Assembly (NCBI RefSeq): GCF_963663645.1
Contig: NZ_OY760503.1
Coordinates: 310,001 to 374,000, forward strand
DNA: 64,000 nucleotides
Reading direction: 5' to 3'
Source: an uncultured Trichococcus sp.
GTDB taxonomy: Bacteria; Bacillota; Bacilli; Lactobacillales; Aerococcaceae
The translations under genes and the position numbers were made by a program. The notes beneath the pieces are model-generated. The model was not told the origin of the DNA, made no database searches, and was given only the letters and a program-made list of their open reading frames with translations. Below are positions 30,297 to 39,465 of the stretch, piece after piece (the first letter of the stretch is position 1; each line of letters opens with the position of its first letter).

Positions 30297-30344
30297 AAAA
30301 AATAATGCCGGAACAGGGATGGGCTTCACAACCCTGTTCCGGCA
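30297..30344 (-). terminator. Terminator of the L,D-transpeptidase gene
   Basis: A 13-bp perfect stem (30306-30318 with 30332-30344) followed on the minus strand by TTATTTTTT. Confidence 0.93.
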
Positions 30345-30384
30345 TCTATTGCTGATTTCGTTGCTGGCGGCCCTTCGAATCCGG

Positions 30385-32043
30385 TCAATAAACCACGACT
30401 GGCGTGCCGACGGAATAGGTATTGTAAAGCGTTTGGACCGCATAGTAAGGGGTGTTGACGCAGCCGTGCGATCCCAAATACAGGTAAAGGTCGCCGCCGA
30501 AGCCTTGGGTTTGCCAAGAGGCATCATGCAAGCCGTAAGCATTCCCCAAAAACGGGATCCAATATTGGACAGGCGACTCATAATCTTCACCGATCAGCAC
30601 GCTCGGCGATTCCTTGTACGGTTGGATCGCGAACAGCCCTCTTGGCGTAGGCATCGAAGGTCTTCCGGTGATGACCGGAGCATCGACGATCCGCTGGTTG
30701 CCGATGTAGGCCCAGACGCGCTGGTAGGCGATACTGATGATGATGTAACTGGAGCCGACATAATAGTTGGTGCCGGCGTTCGTCCGGAAGATGCCCTCCT
30801 GGACAGTCCAATCGGGTCCCGTAGGATAGGTCGGGACAGGCGGTGCAACTGGAGCGGGCGGCGGTTTCGGTACGTATTTCATGAAGGCGAAAGCCGTTTT
30901 TCCCGGTGCTTGCCCATCTTTTTGGGCCAATTGCATCTGGACGGCGCTGACGTCATAGTCGTAGCCTTGTGTTCCTGCCGTTTCGCCATTTTTGGCCCAA
31001 TCCAACCAGCCCACTCCCGGTACGTGGACCTGGTAATAGATATCATAGTGTGCAGCCAATTCATCCGTCAATTGCATTTCGATCCGCTCGATGCGTTGCC
31101 CCGTACCGGGCAGTCCGGCTTCCAATCCGTCCTGCGTCCACTCGAGCCAGCCGCTTTCACTTGTGGCGGCGCGGTAGGAGACCGATCCCGGATAGGGTTG
31201 GGACTCCAATTTTGCCTGCAAGCCTTCAAGAGATTGCGAGGAATCCGGGGAGCCGCTTTGCGCCGGATTGAGGACAGGCTCCTGCCAGCCCGAAGCGGTC
31301 AGGTAGCTGCCGTAGGACAAAACAGGATCGGTCCGTTTGATGAAGCTCTGTTCACGTTTGCCTGCAAAGGCCTGTTCCTTGTTCAGCAGAACGATTTCGA
31401 CCCCTTCGATCGGATAGCGGAAACCTTCCGTTCCGGCTGTTTCGCCGTTTCCGGCCCAGTCGAGCCATCCGAAGCGGCTCGTTTGGACCCGGTAATAAAG
31501 ATCGTATTGAGCGTCCAAAGTACCCGTAAGCTTGAATTGCAAAGCTTCGATCGCTTCACCAGCCCCCGTTGTCCCGGATGTCCCGCCGTTTTTTGCATAG
31601 CCTGACCAACCGCTGTCCTGCCTGTAGGTCCGATAGGAAATGCTGCCCGCTTCAACCAAATGGGTCAGGCGCACCTGGATGGCTTCGATCGGCAAATCCG
31701 CCCCGCCGCTGATCGCGCCTTCCTGGACTTCGGACTGCCAGCCGCTGTCCTGAACGTAAGTCGCATAAACTAATTCAGTGTTGCCGGCCATTGGCGTTGA
31801 AGGCTGGCTATCAAGCGTCCTTGATAGGGCAACAACGCTTCTTGTCTGTAACGTGACATGAGCCTTGCCTTTTTCGGCAAGTGTCCCCTCTATATTTATT
31901 TGCGCCGGATGGTAAAGGTCCAGCAAACTTTGTTGGACAACAGCACCTTTCTCCATCGAATATGCTGGAGCCGCGATGCGTGCAGGGGCTAATCCGGCAA
32001 AAATAAACAACGCCAACAGAATAAACAAAATATTCCTTCTCAT
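30385..32043 (-). CDS. Secreted L,D-transpeptidase with six ChW repeats
   Basis: 552 residues from ATG 32043 after GGGAGGG. Signal peptide (MRRNILFILLALFIFAGLAP), then six clostridial-hydrophobic-W-like repeats of about 45-60 residues, arranged as two sets of three; each set ends with GWLDWA-NGETAGT. A Pro-rich linker (PKPPPAPVAPPVPTYP) leads to a YkuD domain with YGLHDA and the catalytic SHGCVNTP. The enzyme would make 3-3 crosslinks or attach proteins to peptidoglycan outside the cell; the ChW repeats probably bind wall or protein ligands. Monocistronic. Confidence 0.88.
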   Translation of the reverse strand: MRRNILFILLALFIFAGLAPARIAAPAYSMEKGAVVQQSLLDLYHPAQINIEGTLAEKGKAHVTLQTRSVVALSRTLDSQPSTPMAGNTELVYATYVQDSGWQSEVQEGAISGGADLPIEAIQVRLTHLVEAGSISYRTYRQDSGWSGYAKNGGTSGTTGAGEAIEALQFKLTGTLDAQYDLYYRVQTSRFGWLDWAGNGETAGTEGFRYPIEGVEIVLLNKEQAFAGKREQSFIKRTDPVLSYGSYLTASGWQEPVLNPAQSGSPDSSQSLEGLQAKLESQPYPGSVSYRAATSESGWLEWTQDGLEAGLPGTGQRIERIEMQLTDELAAHYDIYYQVHVPGVGWLDWAKNGETAGTQGYDYDVSAVQMQLAQKDGQAPGKTAFAFMKYVPKPPPAPVAPPVPTYPTGPDWTVQEGIFRTNAGTNYYVGSSYIIISIAYQRVWAYIGNQRIVDAPVITGRPSMPTPRGLFAIQPYKESPSVLIGEDYESPVQYWIPFLGNAYGLHDASWQTQGFGGDLYLYLGSHGCVNTPYYAVQTLYNTYSVGTPVVVY

Positions 32044-32180
32044 GGTAATCCCTCCCGACAGGATTGTACCGTAAGCGACAGATAACGGAGCGCCCATCCG
32101 TAATCGCTCCCTTTTCTACATTATACCAAACAATACCCCGTTAAAAAAAATACAAGCGGGCCAAAGACCCGGATAACTAC

Positions 32181-32214
32181 AAAAAGTTCAGGGCCGCTTC
32201 AAAATGAAGCGACC
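32181..32214 (-). terminator. Probable terminator of recQ
   Basis: Stem GGGCCGCTTC (32191-32200) with GAAGCGACCC (32205-32214), followed on the minus strand by a short T run (AACTTTTTG). Confidence 0.65.
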
Positions 32215-32235
32215 CCAAACTTGTTCTAAGTCATT

Positions 32236-34425
32236 CTACTGTTCTCTTTTCCGGAAAGCCAGCACCATCCCGATCTGGAAATAGCTGTAGTCGTCCCCCA
32301 GCTTTTCCTTGAGGGGTTTCAGATGCTGAGCGTCGGCTTCCTCGATCGCTCTGGCGATGGCCTCCGTCTGCTCATCCGTGACGAAATCCGCCAAACGCAT
32401 TTCGTAGGCCGACAACTCAGCCAAATGGCGGAAATGGTTTTCGATGGTCATCCGCGCCAATCCTCGGATGGCGATGATTTCTTCGACCGTCTTGCCTTCC
32501 TGGTACAGGCGATAGGTTTCCTCAAAGGTGGTGCCGGTGTAATTTTTCGGAGCCGGTTTCGGGCGTTTTTCCGCGGTTTCCGGACTGCCTTCCTGCTCTT
32601 TCTGTTCCAGCCGTTTCTGCTGCAGAATCGATTCGGCAGCAGGGAACTCCTTCAGATAATCGGAAATGACGCCCATGAACACTTCTCCGTAGCGCTCCAG
32701 CTTCGTTTCGCCGACACCGGACAGGCGAAGGAAGCCGTCATCAGCTGTCGGAAAGTTGCGGGCCATCTCATGCAGCGTGCTGTCGGAAAAGACGATATAG
32801 GAAGGGATCCCATGCTCGTTCGCCATTTCCGTGCGCAAGCTGCGCAACCGGTCGAACAGCTCGGTATCGTACAAGCCGCCTCCGCTCTGTTTGGCGGTGC
32901 CCTTGCCGGTCTCGACCGCATAGGACATCCCGACTTTTTTACCTTCCTTGAGGATTTCCAACGCTTTAGCGGTGACTTGGATCAACGGATACTGATCGCC
33001 TGTCACCTGCAGGTATTCATCCGCAATCAAAACACCGATCATTTCGCGGATTTCCCCATCATTATAGGCGCTCATCAGTCCGTAGGTCTTGAGCTTATCC
33101 AGCCCGAAATCGGTGATTCCCTTCTGTTTGCTGCCCGTCAGGATGCCGATGATTTTCTGGACGCCGTAACGTCCGCGCACCCGCACGACGCAGGACAGGA
33201 TTTTTTGGGCTTCTTCGGTGATGTCTATCTGTTCTGTGCGGCGCAGACAATTGGAGCAGTGTTGGCAATCAAGCTCTGCTGTCGTTTCGCCGAAATATTC
33301 CAGGATGTAACGGCGCAGGCATTGGTTCGTGTAACAGTAATTGATCATCTTATTCAATTTATTGGTCGCTTCGCTGTCGTTCGTCTTGCTGTTCAGCAAC
33401 TGATTGATGATGATGTCCTGCGTCGAAAACAGTAGGATGACGCGGGCTTCCTCTCCGTCACGTCCCGCCCTTCCGGCTTCCTGATAATAACTTTCGATGT
33501 TTTTGGGCATGTTGTAGTGGTAAACGGTCCGCACATTGCTTTTGTCGATCCCCATGCCGAAAGCATTCGTAGCGACCATGATCGGTTTGCGGTCGAACAG
33601 GAAATCATCCTGGTTCCGCTGGCGCTCGTGTTCCGGCAGCCCTGCATGGTAAAGCGTCACGGCAAAGCCTTTTTGTTCCAATTTCTTCTGGACCGATTCC
33701 ACATTTTTTCTGGTCGAACAATAGATGATGCTCGCTTCCTTCGGGTTGAGGTCCTTCACGAGGAACTTGAACTTGTCGGCGGGCTTTTCCACGCTGAAGG
33801 CCAAATTGCTGCGGTCGAAACCGGTCACCAACCGGAACGGATTCTGCAGGCGCAACTGGATCAGGATATCGTCCTGGACCGGTTCGGTGGCCGTGGCGGT
33901 GAAGGCGGCAACCCGCGGCCGTCTGTCGAACAGATCGTACAGACGGGCCACGCCTTGGTAGGAAGGACGGAAATCGCTGCCCCATTGCGAGATACAGTGG
34001 GCCTCATCGACCACCAGCAACGGCACCTTCACAAAGCGCAAAGCATTCATGAAAGATTCGTTGTCTATCCGTTCCGGCGCGATGTAGAGCAGTTTGAGCT
34101 GTCCGGAGCGCATGTCATCCATCAGTTGCAGAAACTCTTCTCTGGAGAGCGTGCTGTTCAGGTACGCCGCGGCAATCCCCATTTCCCGCAGGCTGTCCAC
34201 CTGATCCTTCATCAAGGATACGAGCGGGGATACGACGATCGTCATGCCGTCCAGCAGCAACGCCGGCAGTTGGTAACAGAGCGACTTCCCTCCGCTCGTC
34301 GGCATGATCCCGAGCACGTCTTCCCCCTGCAAGATGTTTGTGATCAATTCCTCTTGGCCTTCCCGGAAGCTGTCATATCCGAAATATTTTTTTAGCGTCG
34401 CGTACAGCAATTCTTTATTCTCCAC
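32236..34425 (-). CDS. recQ: ATP-dependent DNA helicase RecQ
   Basis: 729 residues, probably from GTG 34425 with AAGGA upstream. Walker A TSGGKSLCYQLPAL and Walker B VVDEAHCISQWG, the RecQ-specific zinc ligands (CYTNQC and CQHCSNC), an RQC winged helix, and an HRDC domain (LRSLRTEMANEHGIPSYIVFS). After these comes a C-terminal helical extension with an HTH-like segment (TVEEIIAIRGLARMTIENH). It unwinds recombination and stalled-fork intermediates. Complete, single gene. Confidence 0.95.
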   Translation of the reverse strand: MENKELLYATLKKYFGYDSFREGQEELITNILQGEDVLGIMPTSGGKSLCYQLPALLLDGMTIVVSPLVSLMKDQVDSLREMGIAAAYLNSTLSREEFLQLMDDMRSGQLKLLYIAPERIDNESFMNALRFVKVPLLVVDEAHCISQWGSDFRPSYQGVARLYDLFDRRPRVAAFTATATEPVQDDILIQLRLQNPFRLVTGFDRSNLAFSVEKPADKFKFLVKDLNPKEASIIYCSTRKNVESVQKKLEQKGFAVTLYHAGLPEHERQRNQDDFLFDRKPIMVATNAFGMGIDKSNVRTVYHYNMPKNIESYYQEAGRAGRDGEEARVILLFSTQDIIINQLLNSKTNDSEATNKLNKMINYCYTNQCLRRYILEYFGETTAELDCQHCSNCLRRTEQIDITEEAQKILSCVVRVRGRYGVQKIIGILTGSKQKGITDFGLDKLKTYGLMSAYNDGEIREMIGVLIADEYLQVTGDQYPLIQVTAKALEILKEGKKVGMSYAVETGKGTAKQSGGGLYDTELFDRLRSLRTEMANEHGIPSYIVFSDSTLHEMARNFPTADDGFLRLSGVGETKLERYGEVFMGVISDYLKEFPAAESILQQKRLEQKEQEGSPETAEKRPKPAPKNYTGTTFEETYRLYQEGKTVEEIIAIRGLARMTIENHFRHLAELSAYEMRLADFVTDEQTEAIARAIEEADAQHLKPLKEKLGDDYSYFQIGMVLAFRKREQ

Positions 34426-34690
34426 TTACATCCATCCTTATTTGTTTATCTTTTCTAATTGACCGAATATTCCTGAACGGTCTTGCCTTCGCCAGGAAGC
34501 AACGGCAAACCGTCAGAAATGACTTCTCCATCATATCACATCCGCGGTCTCTTTTTCTCGCACAAATAATGTTGCAGCTCTGTCCGATCGAATCCCTTAC
34601 TTATTAAATATGCAGATTATCCGCCTTATGTTTTGACGTGTGGTATATAATTGTAGGGTGAACACGTCATGACTTACAGGAGTGAGAAAT
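34426..34690. other. Divergent intergenic region recQ / selD
   Basis: 265 bp between divergent starts. A TATAAT lies near 34647, about 40 bp before the selD start, and is the likely -10 of the selenium operon; no good -35 is seen. No small ORF with a ribosome-binding site and no recognisable riboswitch. Confidence 0.45.
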
Positions 34691-35722
34691 ATGGAACAGG
34701 AATTATCAAATGAACTATTTATCTGCGGGGGGTGCAATGCGAAGATCGGACCCGGCGTGTTGGGCGACCTGCTCAGCCAGTTTCCGAAACAGGAGAACCC
34801 GAATTTTTTGGTCGGATTCGACTCATCCGATGATGCCGCGGTATTCCGCATAGACGATCAGACGGCCATGATCCAGACGTTGGACTTCTTTCCCGCGATG
34901 GTCGCGGATGCCACGCTTTTCGGGGAAATCGCCGCCGCCAACGCTTTGAGCGATGTATTTGCGATGGGCGGCGAAGTGTTGACGGCCATGAACATCGTCT
35001 GCTGGCCCGAAACAAAAAGCACCGATACGCTTGGGAAAATTTTGGCTGGCGGCTTCAAGAAAGTCCAGGAGGCAGGCGGCGTGCTGGTCGGTGGGCATTC
35101 GATCCACGACCCCCAGCCCAAATACGGTCTGTCGGTATTGGGCAGAGTCCATCCCGATCGGATCTACCGGAATGACACGTGCATCCCAGGCGATGTCCTG
35201 CTGCTGACGAAACCATTGGGAACAGGCATCATCACGACGGCCTACAGCGCCGGGGAAATGGCGCAGGAAGCCTTCAACCAGGCGGTCGTCTCGATGACGA
35301 CACTGAACCGTTATGCGGCGGAAGTACTGAAAAAGTACACCGTCCACAGCTGTACGGATATCACCGGCTTCGGCCTGTTGGGGCACCTTTCGGAAATGGT
35401 CAGCGACCGCTGTTCCGCGACGGTCTACGCCGACAGCGTACCTTGCCTGAGCGGAGCCTATCAGGGAGCCCAGGAATTCCTGATCACAGCCGGCGGACAG
35501 CGCAACCGGAACCACCTGGAAGCCGATGTGGACTTCCAGATAGATGACTATGCCTTGGAGGAAATCCTTTTCGATCCGCAGACATCCGGCGGCCTGCTGG
35601 TGAGCGTCCCTGTCGAAGAGGCGGCCGCTCTGCTTGCAGAAATCGAGGCTTTGGGCTTGCCCTGCGGCATCATCGGCGAAGTGACCGAAAAGGACACCAA
35701 GAGGCTCACGGTGGTCCGTTGA
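34691..35722 (+). CDS. selD: Selenide, water dikinase (selenophosphate synthetase)
   Basis: 343 residues from ATG 34691 after AGGAG. The N-terminal motif CGGCNAKIGPG holds the catalytic Cys15 and Lys18; the usual second Cys (CGC in E. coli) is replaced (CNA). Metal-binding Asp and Gly-rich segments (GFDSSDDAAVF, LSDVFAMGG, GGHSIHDPQPKYG) are present. It makes selenophosphate from selenide and ATP, which SelU (38.3 kb) needs and which selenium-dependent Mo hydroxylases also require. Position 15 is an ordinary Cys codon, so this SelD is not itself a selenoprotein. Confidence 0.95.
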   Translation: MEQELSNELFICGGCNAKIGPGVLGDLLSQFPKQENPNFLVGFDSSDDAAVFRIDDQTAMIQTLDFFPAMVADATLFGEIAAANALSDVFAMGGEVLTAMNIVCWPETKSTDTLGKILAGGFKKVQEAGGVLVGGHSIHDPQPKYGLSVLGRVHPDRIYRNDTCIPGDVLLLTKPLGTGIITTAYSAGEMAQEAFNQAVVSMTTLNRYAAEVLKKYTVHSCTDITGFGLLGHLSEMVSDRCSATVYADSVPCLSGAYQGAQEFLITAGGQRNRNHLEADVDFQIDDYALEEILFDPQTSGGLLVSVPVEEAAALLAEIEALGLPCGIIGEVTEKDTKRLTVVR

Positions 35723-35764
35723 ACAACACATCAAAAAATATGACTTAACCAGGAGGAAAATAGC

Positions 35765-36388
35765 ATGAAAAAAATAGATGCAACCGGACAAGCTTGTCCG
35801 ATGCCGGTCATTTTGACCAAACGGGCTTTGAAGGAGAGTAAAGGGGAAACGGTACTCATCAGCGTGGACAATGAGATTGCGACGCAGAACCTTGCCAAGA
35901 TGGCAGAACAACTGAAACTTTCCGTCCAGGTCGAAAAGATCAACGACTCCCTTTATGAAGTAAAGCTTTCAGATCCGAACGCCGGTAAAGAACCACATGC
36001 CGCTGAACACACTGTGCTTCCGGAGCAAGCCGCCGACACAGTCGCATCATCCGGAGCAAGTTATGTCGTCGTATTGAACAGCGACTGCATCGGCAACGGC
36101 AGCGAGGAATTGGGCCGTACGCTGATGAAAGGCTTCCTCTTTTCCTTGACGGAGCAGGATGTTCTGCCCGAAAAAGTGCTCTGCTACAATGCCGGCGCGC
36201 TGCTGACGACGGAAGGATCGGCCGTGTTGGACGACCTCAAAGCGCTGGAGGAAGACGGTGTCGAGGTCCTGACTTGCGGCATCTGCGGGGAATTCTATGG
36301 CGTGAAGGACAAATTGGCGGTCGGCACCTTTACGAATATGTACCGCATCGTTGAAATCCTGCGCACCGCCAAGACCGTATCGCCATGA
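35765..36388 (+). CDS. yedF: Selenium metabolism protein YedF (TusA-like plus DsrE-like)
   Basis: 207 residues with AGGAGG upstream. The N-terminal 75 residues are a TusA-type sulfur carrier with CPMP at Cys11. The C-terminal part is DsrE/F-like, with Cys residues in VLTCGICGEFYG. This two-domain form is a marker of labile-selenium systems and follows selD in many Bacillota. It probably carries persulfide- or perselenide-bound Se between the cysteine desulfurase and an acceptor, which is inference. The stop overlaps the next gene by ATGA. Confidence 0.88.
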   Translation: MKKIDATGQACPMPVILTKRALKESKGETVLISVDNEIATQNLAKMAEQLKLSVQVEKINDSLYEVKLSDPNAGKEPHAAEHTVLPEQAADTVASSGASYVVVLNSDCIGNGSEELGRTLMKGFLFSLTEQDVLPEKVLCYNAGALLTTEGSAVLDDLKALEEDGVEVLTCGICGEFYGVKDKLAVGTFTNMYRIVEILRTAKTVSP

Positions 36389-36657
36389 TCGACCGCAAAC
36401 ACTACGGCATCGTCGCGTTTCCGACGTCCCAGGCCGCGGCAGCCGCCGAAGCTGTTGTATTGGCTGCCGGGCGGGAATGCCGGCTGATCCCCATGCCGGA
36501 GCAGATTTCGGCCGGATGCGGCCTGGTGCTGCAGACGCATCTCGACGAACTGAAAGCTGTCCGCCTGTTGCTGTCGGAGCACGCCATTTCCAACGAGGGC
36601 TGCTACGAAGTGCATTTTGAGAACCGGAAAAAATCCGTGGAGGTCTGGCATGACTGA
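36385..36657 (+). CDS. DUF3343 putative Se/S carrier protein
   Basis: 90 residues in an ATGA overlap with yedF and an 8-bp overlap with the desulfurase. Pattern: HYGIVAFPTSQAAAAAEAVV, PMPEQISAGCGLVL with one conserved Cys, and a short C-terminal strand. This DUF3343 family is found with selD/yedF and is annotated as a putative selenium/sulfur carrier. The role is inferred from neighbours and the single Cys. Confidence 0.82.
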   Translation: MIDRKHYGIVAFPTSQAAAAAEAVVLAAGRECRLIPMPEQISAGCGLVLQTHLDELKAVRLLLSEHAISNEGCYEVHFENRKKSVEVWHD

Positions 36658-37810
36658 ACTTTATTATTTCGACAACAGTGCAACCACGCTGAAGAAGCCT
36701 GCTGCGGTGGCTGAAGCTGTCTATCACGCCATCGCCGACGGGCAGCTGGGCAACCCGGCACGCGGCAGCCATACCGCTTCCCTGAACGCTTTGCGGTTGA
36801 CGGAGATGCTGCGCCAGAAAACGGCGGCCCTGTTCGGCGTGCCGGATACGGCAAACATCGCTTTTACGGCCAACGCAACCGCATCGCTGAACATGGTCTT
36901 GAAGGGTTTGCTGAAGCCGGCGGACCACATCATCACGACAGTAACGGAGCACAACGCCGTCCTGCGTCCGCTTTACCAACTCGAGGAACTGGGCACTGCC
37001 CTATCCTTTGTCGGCGTTGATGAACTTGGGACGCTACTTTACGCCGATTTCGAGCGCCTGTTGCGACCCGATACCCGTGCAGTCGTGGTCAACCATGCTT
37101 CGAATGTCACCGGCAATGCAGTGGATCTGGAACGGATCGGCAGCTTCTGCCGGGAGCACGATCTGCTGTTCATCGTCGACGCTTCCCAGAGCGCAGGCGT
37201 CCTCGCCATCGACATGGTGCAGCAGCACATCGATGTCCTCTGTTTCACCGGCCACAAAGGACTCTACGGCCCGCAAGGAACGGGCGGTATCTGCCTCGGC
37301 GACAGACCCTTGGCGTTCGTGCCGGTGTTCACGGGCGGCAGCGGCTTCCATTCTTTCGATAAGCAATACCCTGCGCAGATGCCGACCCTGTTCGAGGCCG
37401 GCACACAAAATGTCCATGGCTTGGCGGGCCTTTCCGCCGGTGTGGATTACATCGAGCAAAAAGGATTGGCAGCGATCACTTGCCAGTTGCAGGAACTGAC
37501 TTTCCGCTTCCATGACCAGATCAAGGACATCCCGGGAATCACCATCTACGGCAGCTTCGCTGAAACCGTGGAGCGCGCACCGGTAGTCTCGTTGAATCTG
37601 GAAGGCTGGTCCTCCGGCGACCTCAGCGATGCGCTTTTCATGGACTACGCAATCGCTGTGCGTCCCGGCGCCCATTGCGCGCCGCTCATCCATCAAGCTT
37701 TCGGGACAGAAAAAACCGGCATGGTCCGCTTCAGCTTCTCCAGCTTCAATACGGCGGAGGAAGTCGACTACGCAGCTAAAGCGCTTTGGACTTTGGCGAA
37801 AGAAGGATAA
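36650..37810 (+). CDS. Cysteine desulfurase-like enzyme of the selenium cluster
   Basis: 386 residues from ATG 36650 (GTGGAGG upstream). A class-V PLP aminotransferase fold starting LYYFDNSATTLKKP; the PLP Lys is in TGHKGLYGP (Lys203) and the catalytic Cys in RPGAHCAPL (Cys343). It likely supplies selenide or persulfide to SelD, or matures a Mo hydroxylase, as expected from the selD-yedF-DUF3343 operon. CsdB/SufS-type general sulfur supply is a less likely alternative given context. Confidence 0.88.
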   Translation: MTELYYFDNSATTLKKPAAVAEAVYHAIADGQLGNPARGSHTASLNALRLTEMLRQKTAALFGVPDTANIAFTANATASLNMVLKGLLKPADHIITTVTEHNAVLRPLYQLEELGTALSFVGVDELGTLLYADFERLLRPDTRAVVVNHASNVTGNAVDLERIGSFCREHDLLFIVDASQSAGVLAIDMVQQHIDVLCFTGHKGLYGPQGTGGICLGDRPLAFVPVFTGGSGFHSFDKQYPAQMPTLFEAGTQNVHGLAGLSAGVDYIEQKGLAAITCQLQELTFRFHDQIKDIPGITIYGSFAETVERAPVVSLNLEGWSSGDLSDALFMDYAIAVRPGAHCAPLIHQAFGTEKTGMVRFSFSSFNTAEEVDYAAKALWTLAKEG

Positions 37811-37819
37811 AAATCATAA

Positions 37820-38172
37820 GTTGTCCGATAACCGGGAAGAATCGGACTTCCGGACTGCGAATGGGCTGCGCGTTGTCCGATAACCGGGAAGAATCGGACA
37901 ACCAGCGTGCGAATGTTCTGCGCCTTGTCCGATAACCGGAAAGAATCGGACAACCAGAGCACGAATGTTCTTCGCGTTGTCCGATAACCGGAAAGAATCG
38001 GACAACCAGCGTGCGAATGTTCTTCGCGTTGTCCGATAACCGGGAAGAATCGGACAACCAGAGCACGAATGTTCTTCGCGTTGTCCGATAACCGGAAAGA
38101 ATCGGACAACCAGAGCACGAATGTTCTTCGCGTTGTCCGATAACCGGGAAGAATCGGACAACCAGAGCACGA
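37820..38172. repeat. Seven-unit 52-bp palindromic array, family A
   Basis: Units start at 37821, 37873, 37925, 37977, 38029, 38081 and 38133, exactly 52 bp apart. Each has a 29-bp palindrome (arms TTGTCCGAT and ATCGGACAA, centre AACCGG(G/A)AAGA) and a nearly identical 23-bp linker (CCAGAGCACGAATGTTCTTC with CCAGCGTGCG variants). It fills the gap between the convergent desulfurase and selU genes and is the inverted-orientation twin of the 6.0-kb array. The first linker is the most diverged (TTCCGGACTGCGAATGGGC). Confidence 0.95.
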
Positions 38173-38203
38173 GCGGCTTAATATAGCGAGTATCTTTTTG
38201 TAA

Positions 38204-38267
38204 AACAACAAAAACAGAGCAGCCACCCGCTGAATCATCAGGGGCAGCTGCTCTGTTTTGTTTTTTT
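38204..38267. terminator. Bidirectional terminator at selU end
   Basis: AACAAAAACAGAGCAGC pairs with GCTGCTCTGTTTTGTT around a GC-rich inner stem, with T runs on both strands. It serves selU and, beyond the array, the selenium operon. Confidence 0.85.
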
Positions 38268-38269
38268 GA

Positions 38270-39319
38270 TCAATCGTTCCTTTGCTTCATCCATTCCAGA
38301 ATGGCTTCGGCCGTTGCTGCGGCGTCTTCGTTCCGGAAGATGGCGGCAAATTCCTTTTTATTGAAGTTGTAGCGGGGATCATAGTATTTCACCAACAGAT
38401 CCGCGATGACCGCGTCGAAATCCTGCTGGCGCACCTGTTCCTTGTAGCCCTCGACACGCGCCTCGTTCAGATACGGTTTCAAGCGGTCAAGCGCTGCGAG
38501 AAGCTCTGTTTCATTGCTGTGGAGATAATCCTTTTTGATCTGTCCGATCCGGTAATCCAATGAAGCATCGATGTTCAGGTTTAGGCCTTTCTGCATCGCC
38601 TCAATCAAAGAAGGCGGCAATACAGCCTGTCCGATCCGTTTGCTTTCGCCTTCGGTAAAGACGATCAACGGCTCCTTCCAGCTAGCGGCGCTCTCGACCA
38701 ACAGACTTTCGAACATTTTTTGGTTGTGCGGCTGTTTCTTCTTAAGGCCGACACCTCCGAAGACGGACCCCCTGTTGTTGGCGCAGGCCTCCAGATCAAG
38801 TACATTGGCTCCACGCTTCTTCAGTTCCTCCAGGATGGCTGTTTTCCCGGTCCCGGTATTGCCGTAGAGAGTCACAAACTGGACCTTTTCGAACAATACA
38901 GGGATCAGCTTATTGATCGTGCTGCGGTAGTTTTTGTAGCCGCCTTCCATCCGATAGACATTCATCCCCAAAGATTTGAGCAAGGAAAAAATCGAATTGC
39001 TGCGGAATCCTCCCCTGCTGCAGAAGATAACGACTTGGTCGTAGGCTTTCGTATATTCCTGGAAAAGGCTGAACATTTCCGGTAATCTTGGGGAAATAGT
39101 TTGGATACCGTGGCTTTTAGCATCGTCGATCTTGCCGGCAACATAAAGCGTCCCCACTATTTTCCGGTCCTCATCATCCAGTACGGGCACATTTACGGCG
39201 CCCGGTATGGTTGACTTCGCATATTCTGACGGACTCCTGACGTCCACATATAAAATCGATTTGTCTCCGCGTTGCTGTTCTATTTCTTCATACGTTGCGA
39301 CTGGTTTCAATTGGTTCAC
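38270..39319 (-). CDS. selU: tRNA 2-selenouridine synthase
   Basis: About 349 residues. The start is uncertain: GTG 39319 is taken, and TTG 39310 with GGTGA upstream is as likely. The open frame extends to 39442, but that part covers the terminator of the next gene. An N-terminal rhodanese domain has the active-site CSRGG (Cys about residue 100), and a P-loop GNTGTGKTAIL lies at 153-160. SelU geranylates and then selenates 2-thiouridine at tRNA position 34 using selenophosphate. Convergent to the selD operon, its functional partner. Confidence 0.9.
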   Translation of the reverse strand: MNQLKPVATYEEIEQQRGDKSILYVDVRSPSEYAKSTIPGAVNVPVLDDEDRKIVGTLYVAGKIDDAKSHGIQTISPRLPEMFSLFQEYTKAYDQVVIFCSRGGFRSNSIFSLLKSLGMNVYRMEGGYKNYRSTINKLIPVLFEKVQFVTLYGNTGTGKTAILEELKKRGANVLDLEACANNRGSVFGGVGLKKKQPHNQKMFESLLVESAASWKEPLIVFTEGESKRIGQAVLPPSLIEAMQKGLNLNIDASLDYRIGQIKKDYLHSNETELLAALDRLKPYLNEARVEGYKEQVRQQDFDAVIADLLVKYYDPRYNFNKKEFAAIFRNEDAAATAEAILEWMKQRND

Positions 39320-39388
39320 CACTTTCTGTTTCTTAGTATAGCCTCTGTCGGTCAGGAATGCCACCCGAAATCTTGAAGCGAGTACATG

Positions 39389-39437
39389 AAAACGACCCGA
39401 CAAGCTCCTCATTACAACGGAGACATGCGGGTCGTTT
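39389..39437 (-). terminator. Candidate terminator of dbpA
   Basis: Stem AAACGACCCG (39390-39399) with CGGGTCGTTT (39428-39437). It has a long loop and a weak T tract on the minus strand. Confidence 0.55.
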
Positions 39438-39465
39438 CGCATTCAAGCGTTCAATTTTGCTGCAT

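Noticed and set aside
37820-38172. CRISPR array
   Set aside because: Repeats and linkers are both nearly identical, the repeat is a perfect dyad, linkers are 23 bp and non-unique, and no cas gene is nearby.
37768-38238. Protein coding across the 52-bp array
   Set aside because: The minus strand is open in all three frames because the unit is not a multiple of 3 and lacks stops. No ribosome-binding site or homology; the translations are periodic artefacts.
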